Shown here one piece after another: positions 4,634 to 9,033 of a stretch of DNA of 9,033 nucleotides (positions are counted from its first letter, which is position 1; every line of letters begins with the position of its first letter). The notes under the pieces were generated by a model. That model worked only from the letters and a program-made list of their open reading frames with translations, ran no database searches and had not been told where the DNA came from. The DNA comes from Streptosporangiaceae bacterium (lineage in GTDB: Bacteria > Actinomycetota > Actinomycetes > Streptosporangiales > Streptosporangiaceae). Where the stretch lies: assembly GCA_030043395.1 (NCBI GenBank), contig JASHXW010000596.1, forward strand, positions 1 through 9,033. The letters run 5' to 3'. A program made the position numbers and the translations under genes.

Positions 4634-6904
4634 TTGACGCGGCAGGAGCAGGGTGCCCTTTCCTTTGCGGGGTTGCTGCGGCGCCTTCGGGGCGAGGCAA
4701 AGCTCACGCAGGAGGAATTGGCCGAGACGGCGGGCCTTTCCGTGCGGGCGGTCAGTGACCTCGAGCGCGGCATCCACCGCACGGCCCGCAAGGACACCGC
4801 GATGCTGCTCGCCGGGGCGCTCGGTCTGCCTGAGCGGGCGGCAGCACTGTTCGTGGCGGCCGCCAGGGGGCGCACCCCGGCCCTGGAAGTGCTGGCCGTC
4901 CTGGAAGGCGCCGAGCGGCGACCGGGCGAGACGACGCCCCTGGCGTGGAACATCCCGGCTCGTAATCCAGCCTTCACCGGACGCGACGACCTGCTAGCCG
5001 CGGTACACGCGAGGCTGCGAACCGGGCACGCGGCGGTCGTGCAGGCGCTGTACGGGATGGGCGGGGTGGGCAAGACCCAACTGGCGGCCGAGTACGCGCA
5101 TCGCTTCGCCTCTAGCTATGACCTGACCTGGTGGATCGACGCCGAGCAAGACCGGCTGATCGGGGAGCAAGTCATAAGCCTCGGGCGGGTACTCGGATGC
5201 GTCCCGGCCGGAGCCCCGGCCGAGACGGCGCGGGCCGCGGTGCTCGCCGAGCTGCGCCAGCGTGACCGCTGGCTGCTGATCTTCGACAATGCGCAGGTGC
5301 CCGCCGATGTGGCGCCATGGCTGCCGGGGGGCGACGGGCACGCGCTGATCACGTCCCGGCTGCATGGCTGGGATGAGGTCGCCACGCCGATCGACGTCGA
5401 CGTGCTCACCCGGGCCGAATCGATCGAGCTACTGCGGCGCCGCGTTCCCCAGATCACCGAGACCGAGGCGAACCAGCTCGCCGCCGAGCTCGGCGATCTG
5501 CCGCTGGCCGTCGCTCAGGCCGCCGGGTTCATCGCCGGCACCGGCACTCTGCCGAGTCAGTACCTGGGCCTGCTGCGGACGCGGGCTGGGCAGTTGCTTG
5601 ACCGGGGCACTCCGGGCTCCTACCCGCAGTCGCTGGCGGCCGCCACCGCCTTGATAGCGGACCGGCTGGCCAGTCACGACCCAGCCGCCGCTGAGCTGGC
5701 CAGCCTGTGCGCATTCCTGGCGCCCGAGCCGATTCCTGAGTACCTATTCACCGGCTCCATCGGCGTGCTGCCTGGCGAACTAGCGACGCGGGCTGCCGAC
5801 CCGCTGGCCTGGCGGCAGACCCTGGCCAACGTGTCGAGGCAGTCGCTAGCGCGCGTCGATCACCGCGGGTTGCAGATGCACCGGCTCACCCAGGCCATCC
5901 TCCGCGACAAGCTCAGCCCGGCGCACGCCGCCGCCACGCGCCGGCGCACCGAGGCGATCCTGGCGAACAGCGATCCCGGCGACCCGCCGGATCCCGGAAC
6001 CTGGGCCCGGTGGGCGCAGCTGATGCCGCACGTGCTTGCCGCCGACCTGGCCGCTACGGACAACCCGGCACTGCGCGAACTCGTTCGTCGCGCGTGCTGG
6101 TACCTGATTGAGCGCGGAGATGCCCGGTCTGCGCAGGAGCTCATGAGCAATTTGCGCCAGCAATGGCGTGACCGGCTTGGTGCGGACCATCAGCACACGC
6201 TGATGGCCGCGCACTACCTCGCATGGGCGCTTTGGGAACTAGGCCGCTATGGCGAATCTCGCGACCTGAACCGGGACACGCTCGAGCGCCATCGCAGGGT
6301 CCTCGGCGAAGACCACCGCGACACCTTGAACTCCGCCCACAACCTGGCCATGGACCTGCGAATGCTCGGCGACGCGCAGGCCGCCCGCGACCTAGACCAC
6401 AACACTCTGGACCGCTATCGCCGCTCGCAAGGCCGCGATCATCTCAGCACGCTGCGCTCCGCGAGCAACCTGGCCGCCGACCTGCGGGCGCTCGGCGAGG
6501 CACGGGCCGCCCGCGACCTAGACAAAGACACGCTGGAACGCCGCCGCCACGTCCTCGGCCACGATCACCCCGACAGCCTGAACTCTGCCCACAACCTGGC
6601 CATGGACCTGCGAATGCTCGGCGACGCGCTGGCCGCCCGCGACCTAGACCAGGACACGCTGGAGCGCCGCCGCCATGTCCTTGGTGAAGACCATCCGGAC
6701 ACCCTCAAGTCCGCGAGCAACCTGGCCGCTGACCTGCGGGCGCTCGGCGAGGCGCAGGCCGCGCGCGACCTGGACCAGGACACGCTGGAACGCCGCCGCC
6801 ACGTCCTCGGCCACGATCACCCCGACACCCTCAGCTCCGCGCGTAACCTCGCGCTCAACATGCCTGCGCCGGGCCAGGTAGCTGATATCCCGCAAAGCCG
6901 ATGA
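4634..6904 (+). CDS. XRE-HTH / NB-ARC / TPR STAND regulator
   Basis: This 756-residue protein reads as a signal-transduction ATPase (STAND). An N-terminal XRE helix-turn-helix (about 10-65; LTQEELAETAGLSVRAVSDLERG) is the likely DNA-binding output. An NB-ARC domain has Walker A GMGGVGKT (141-148), Walker B LLIFDN (214-219), LITSR (238-242) and the GDLPLA motif (287-292), then a helical region. A TPR sensor tail follows. The tail has five complete 42-residue kinesin-light-chain-type TPRs (515-724, pattern LGxDHPDTLxSAxNLAxDLRxLGxAxAARDLDxDTLERRRHV) and a sixth that breaks off after about 19 residues (725-756). The family role is ATP-dependent switching triggered by a ligand or partner bound to the TPRs; no ligand is known here. 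The TTG start at 4634 is taken from the AAGGA 8 bases upstream. It precedes a membrane Ser/Thr kinase by about 146 bases on the same strand. It could act in differentiation control or defence; neither is shown. Confidence 0.9.
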   Translation: MTRQEQGALSFAGLLRRLRGEAKLTQEELAETAGLSVRAVSDLERGIHRTARKDTAMLLAGALGLPERAAALFVAAARGRTPALEVLAVLEGAERRPGETTPLAWNIPARNPAFTGRDDLLAAVHARLRTGHAAVVQALYGMGGVGKTQLAAEYAHRFASSYDLTWWIDAEQDRLIGEQVISLGRVLGCVPAGAPAETARAAVLAELRQRDRWLLIFDNAQVPADVAPWLPGGDGHALITSRLHGWDEVATPIDVDVLTRAESIELLRRRVPQITETEANQLAAELGDLPLAVAQAAGFIAGTGTLPSQYLGLLRTRAGQLLDRGTPGSYPQSLAAATALIADRLASHDPAAAELASLCAFLAPEPIPEYLFTGSIGVLPGELATRAADPLAWRQTLANVSRQSLARVDHRGLQMHRLTQAILRDKLSPAHAAATRRRTEAILANSDPGDPPDPGTWARWAQLMPHVLAADLAATDNPALRELVRRACWYLIERGDARSAQELMSNLRQQWRDRLGADHQHTLMAAHYLAWALWELGRYGESRDLNRDTLERHRRVLGEDHRDTLNSAHNLAMDLRMLGDAQAARDLDHNTLDRYRRSQGRDHLSTLRSASNLAADLRALGEARAARDLDKDTLERRRHVLGHDHPDSLNSAHNLAMDLRMLGDALAARDLDQDTLERRRHVLGEDHPDTLKSASNLAADLRALGEAQAARDLDQDTLERRRHVLGHDHPDTLSSARNLALNMPAPGQVADIPQSR
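6302..6904 (+). repeat. 252-bp tandem repeat encoding alternating TPR pairs
   Basis: Within the STAND gene a 252-bp unit (two TPRs, 84 codons) is repeated in tandem at 6302-6553 and 6554-6805, with a third, partial copy from 6806. Odd TPRs carry SAHNLAMDLRMLGDA and even ones SASNLAADLRALGEA, so copies two apart are more alike than neighbours. Long stretches are identical at the DNA level, for example around 6338-6365 against 6590-6617, which indicates a recent duplication or gene conversion. The third copy diverges after about 20 codons, at the gene's end. Confidence 0.9.
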
Positions 6905-7041
6905 CGGGAGCTCACCTTGCTGCTTGCGAACAGCGCATTATGGAGCCGATACTGGGCCGATCTGATGGGTAAAGGGGGCTCAGTACGGTCAATGTTCTGG
7001 TTCGCTATTGATGTGATGTCTGGCATTAGTTGCCTGATCTT

Positions 7042-7046
7042 GGAGG
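7042..7046 (+). promoter_or_regulatory. Ribosome binding site of the Ser/Thr kinase gene
   Basis: GGAGG precedes the GTG at 7051 by 4 bases. It favours GTG 7051 over the upstream TTG at 7030 and the ATG at 7090. The ATG has no site at normal spacing, only GGAG 16 bases away. Confidence 0.5.
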
Positions 7047-7050
7047 CTTG

Positions 7051-8685
7051 GTGACCGCCGGTCAGGGCGGAGATGCTGTTCGCCCGGGGATGGACTTCGC
7101 GACCAACCTGCGCGCCGGGTCGGTGCTGGCGGGGTACCGCCTGACGGAGCCGATCGGCCAGGGCGGCATGGCCGTGGTCTTCCTGGCAGCTGACCAGCAT
7201 CTTGGCCGGCGAGTCGCGCTGAAGGTCATGTCCGCGGCGCTGGCGGCGGATGCGGGGTTCCGGGGCCGGTTCGTCCGCGAGTCGCGGGCGGCAGCCGCGG
7301 TCGATGATCCGCACATCCTGCCTGTCTACGAGGCAGGCGAGGCAGCGGGCGTGCTGTACATCGCGATGCGGTACGTGCCCGGCGGAGATGTGCGCACGGC
7401 GCTGTCCGCGCAGGGCCGCTTCCCCCCGGCACGGACTGCGGCGATCATCTCGCAGGTGGCGTCGGCCCTAGACGCCGCGCATGGCGCCGGCCTGGTGCAC
7501 CGGGACGTCAAGCCGGCGAACATGCTGCTGGACGTGCGCCCAGGACAACCCGACCACGTGTACCTGTCGGACTTCGGGCTGAGCAAGTCGTGGCAGGGAA
7601 CCACCGGGCTCACCGGCACCGGCCTGTTCCTGGGCACGCTGGACTACGCTGCGCCAGAACAGATCGAGGGCCGGGCCGTCGACGGGCGCGCCGACCAGTA
7701 CGCGCTGGCATGCTCCGCCTTTGAGCTGATGGCCGGCGAGCCGCCATTCCGCCGCGACGACGGACTCGCGGTTATGTACGCGCAGTTGTCCCAGCCGCCG
7801 CCCCGGCTGGCCGGACGGCTGCCCGAACTAACGCCAGCCGTCGATATGGTCCTGGCCAGGGGCATGGCCAAGGCTCCGGGAGAACGGTTTGCCAGCTGCA
7901 GCGAGTTCGCGACCGCGCTGCGGTCGGCACTGGGACTGCCCGGGACCGACCCACCCGGCCAGCAGCCCCCGCCTCCGTTCCGGCCAGCGACCGTGCTCGC
8001 TTCAGCCGAACAGCCGCAGCAGGGCAACTGGACGCCGCAGCTAGCCGGTGCGGGCACGCAGGGCCCGATTCCGGTGCCGGGAATGGCGACGCCCGCGTAT
8101 GGCGTGCCCCCTCCCTGGCCGGGGGGCACTACGGCGCCGCCACCCGCACCGCCGGGCCGGGCACGACGAGGCATCCTGGCCGCCGTCGTCGCGGTAGCGG
8201 TCGTAGTTATCGGCGGAGGCGCCGCGGTTCTCGCGCTCTCGCACAAGCCCCACCCGTCGGCAGCTAGCCATGTCGGCCGGTCCGGCCACACCACGCCGCC
8301 AGCCGGCCGCACGACACCGGCTACGGCACTCGGTCAGGTCAAGGTCTGCACCTACCCGGCGATCACCTGCAGCGGTTACCACGGGGCCGCCGAAATGAAG
8401 GTACAGCCGACGCAGATCGTCAACTCGGCGGATGGCTCCGGGTACGTAAAGAACCTGACATGGTCTGGCTGGGGATCAGCCACGGCCCGCGGCAGCGGAA
8501 TTCTGGAGATCGACAACTGCGAGCCCGATTGCGCGAGCGGTACCTACTCCGGCTATCCGGCAACGGTCACCTTGTCCGGCATCGCGTCCTACGGCAATGG
8601 CTCGCACGGATACTCCGTGATGGTCATCGATGCGCCCACCTCGCCAGCCCCGGAGGACTCCTTCACCACCGGACTGCTGCCCTAA
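7051..8685 (+). CDS. Transmembrane Ser/Thr protein kinase (PknB-like) with a Cys-pair ectodomain
   Basis: This 544-residue Hanks-type kinase phosphorylates Ser/Thr residues of intracellular partners. The cytoplasmic kinase domain (about 29-290) is complete: glycine loop GQGGMAVVF (36-44), ATP lysine K58 (VALKV), a helix-C RES glutamate, catalytic HRDVKPAN (150-157), DFG (174-176), a Thr-rich activation loop (TTGLTGTG) and APE (201-203). A Pro/Gln/Gly-rich linker (about 296-370) leads to RARR and one membrane helix (about 375-396). The outside part (398-544) is not PASTA. It has a Ser/Thr/Pro stalk and a compact domain with cysteines 433, 440, 490 and 494 and motifs LTWSGWGSATARGSG and NCEPDCASGTYSGYPATV. 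A similar domain appears in actinobacterial secreted proteins, as far as I recall; its ligand is unknown. GTG 7051 is chosen for the GGAGG upstream; ATG 7090 would lose only 13 residues. It follows the STAND gene on the same strand, perhaps with its own promoter. Confidence 0.93.
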   Translation: MTAGQGGDAVRPGMDFATNLRAGSVLAGYRLTEPIGQGGMAVVFLAADQHLGRRVALKVMSAALAADAGFRGRFVRESRAAAAVDDPHILPVYEAGEAAGVLYIAMRYVPGGDVRTALSAQGRFPPARTAAIISQVASALDAAHGAGLVHRDVKPANMLLDVRPGQPDHVYLSDFGLSKSWQGTTGLTGTGLFLGTLDYAAPEQIEGRAVDGRADQYALACSAFELMAGEPPFRRDDGLAVMYAQLSQPPPRLAGRLPELTPAVDMVLARGMAKAPGERFASCSEFATALRSALGLPGTDPPGQQPPPPFRPATVLASAEQPQQGNWTPQLAGAGTQGPIPVPGMATPAYGVPPPWPGGTTAPPPAPPGRARRGILAAVVAVAVVVIGGGAAVLALSHKPHPSAASHVGRSGHTTPPAGRTTPATALGQVKVCTYPAITCSGYHGAAEMKVQPTQIVNSADGSGYVKNLTWSGWGSATARGSGILEIDNCEPDCASGTYSGYPATVTLSGIASYGNGSHGYSVMVIDAPTSPAPEDSFTTGLLP

Positions 8686-8784
8686 CAATGCCGAATTAGT
8701 GCGAGTGGTGAGTATGCGGTTTCCCGAATCGGGTGCCTATACCTACACCAGAACTCTCGCATACCAAGTATTAAGTGCAACGCA

Positions 8785-8813
8785 TTGACACTCAGCCCGT
8801 TCACTGCAAGATT
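8785..8813 (+). promoter_or_regulatory. Candidate promoter upstream of the right-edge gene
   Basis: A perfect TTGACA (8785-8790) is followed after 17 bases by AAGATT (8808-8813), a weak -10. The surrounding 8686-8830 is clearly more AT-rich than the rest of the window, as expected of a regulatory region. It would serve the partial exported-protein gene at 8944, with a leader of about 125 bases. Upstream, at 8723-8733, the near-palindrome CCCGAATCGGG might end the kinase transcript, but it lacks a T run. Confidence 0.4.
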
Positions 8814-8943
8814 ACCTGAAACGGTGCATGCCATTCCGAACTTCCCCGGCTGGGCCCGAGCGGGGCGGGCGCGGCCCCGGGTCAGCGGCGGGATCGGCCG
8901 CGCCTGCGGACTTCTCGGCGCCGGGCAGGAAGCGGTGGTGGCG

Positions 8944-9033
8944 ATGCGTGACCGGATGCGCCGTGCGGCGTTGCTGGCGGCGGCTGCCGGAGCGGGTGTG
9001 CTCGCCGCCGGCCTGATGGTGACCGCGGCGGGT
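8944..9033 (+). CDS. N-terminus of an exported protein (cut by the window edge)
   Basis: Thirty codons run from the ATG to the right edge. They read as a signal peptide: MRDRMRRAALLAAAAG followed by AGVLAAGLMVTAAG. This gives three arginines then an Ala/Leu/Val-rich hydrophobic stretch, the start of a Sec-exported or anchored protein. The cleavage site and mature part are outside the window, so no function can be given. AGGAAG (8927-8932) lies 11 bases before this ATG and 5 before an in-frame GTG at 8938, so the true start may be GTG 8938, adding VVA or similar. The frame stays open upstream at least to a GTG at 8824, but those residues look unlike an exported protein. Confidence 0.6.
   Translation, partial: MRDRMRRAALLAAAAGAGVLAAGLMVTAAG

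Noticed and set aside
6223..6687. Repetitive Pro/Arg-rich open frame inside the TPR region.
   Set aside because: It is a shifted-frame reading of the 252-bp repeat; its periodicity comes from the real TPR frame.
8712..8764. GTATGCG/CGCATAC inverted repeat with an inner CCCGAATCGGG, as a kinase terminator.
   Set aside because: The arms are 7 bp across a 39-base loop, the inner stem is 4-5 bp and there is no T run. It is too weak to call.
8828..9016. Open frame of 62 codons near the right edge.
   Set aside because: The alternative frame from 8944 gives a clear signal peptide, while this one gives Arg/Trp/Cys-rich, unrecognisable sequence.

Overview
The window looks like chromosomal DNA of a filamentous, high-GC actinobacterium (Actinomycetota). 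The evidence is the strong G/C bias at third codon positions, GTG and TTG starts with purine-rich ribosome sites, a tRNA-Ser / SRP RNA / dnaX neighbourhood, and several protein types abundant in large actinomycete genomes (XRE-NB-ARC-TPR regulators, membrane Ser/Thr kinases, secreted Cys-pair repeat proteins). I cannot fix the genus. Streptosporangiales- or Trebonia-like lineages are a guess from the protein styles.

Region 1 (1-616) is core genome. The minus strand carries the 5' end of dnaX, running off the left edge, with the small SRP RNA gene (ffs) about 25 bases upstream of its start codon. Divergently on the plus strand is tRNA-Ser(GGA). Bases 617-1048 hold no convincing gene.

Region 2 (1049-2293, plus) is a DUF4143-type AAA ATPase with an intact Walker A/B core and a C-terminal PD-(D/E)XK-like motif. 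It probably has a leaderless mRNA. It converges on region 3, and a short inverted repeat spans both stop codons.

Region 3 (4379 down to 2323, minus) is a pair of exported proteins. The first is a 212-residue six-cysteine secreted protein. The second is a 441-residue secreted protein made of seven CxxxxxCWAVG-type repeats, which I read as a likely disulfide-stapled seven-bladed propeller.

Region 4 (4634-8685, plus) holds a 756-residue XRE-HTH / NB-ARC / TPR STAND protein, started from TTG, whose TPR tail is a recent 252-bp tandem duplication. It is followed by a 544-residue transmembrane Ser/Thr kinase with a four-cysteine ectodomain that is not PASTA. After a more AT-rich intergenic stretch with a candidate promoter, the first 30 codons of another exported protein run off the right edge.

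Taken together, the right two thirds is accessory, signalling and surface-oriented: exported Cys-paired proteins, a STAND regulator and a membrane kinase with a sensor-like ectodomain. A functional link between them is inference from proximity only. No CRISPR array, insertion sequence, integrase or phage gene is visible.
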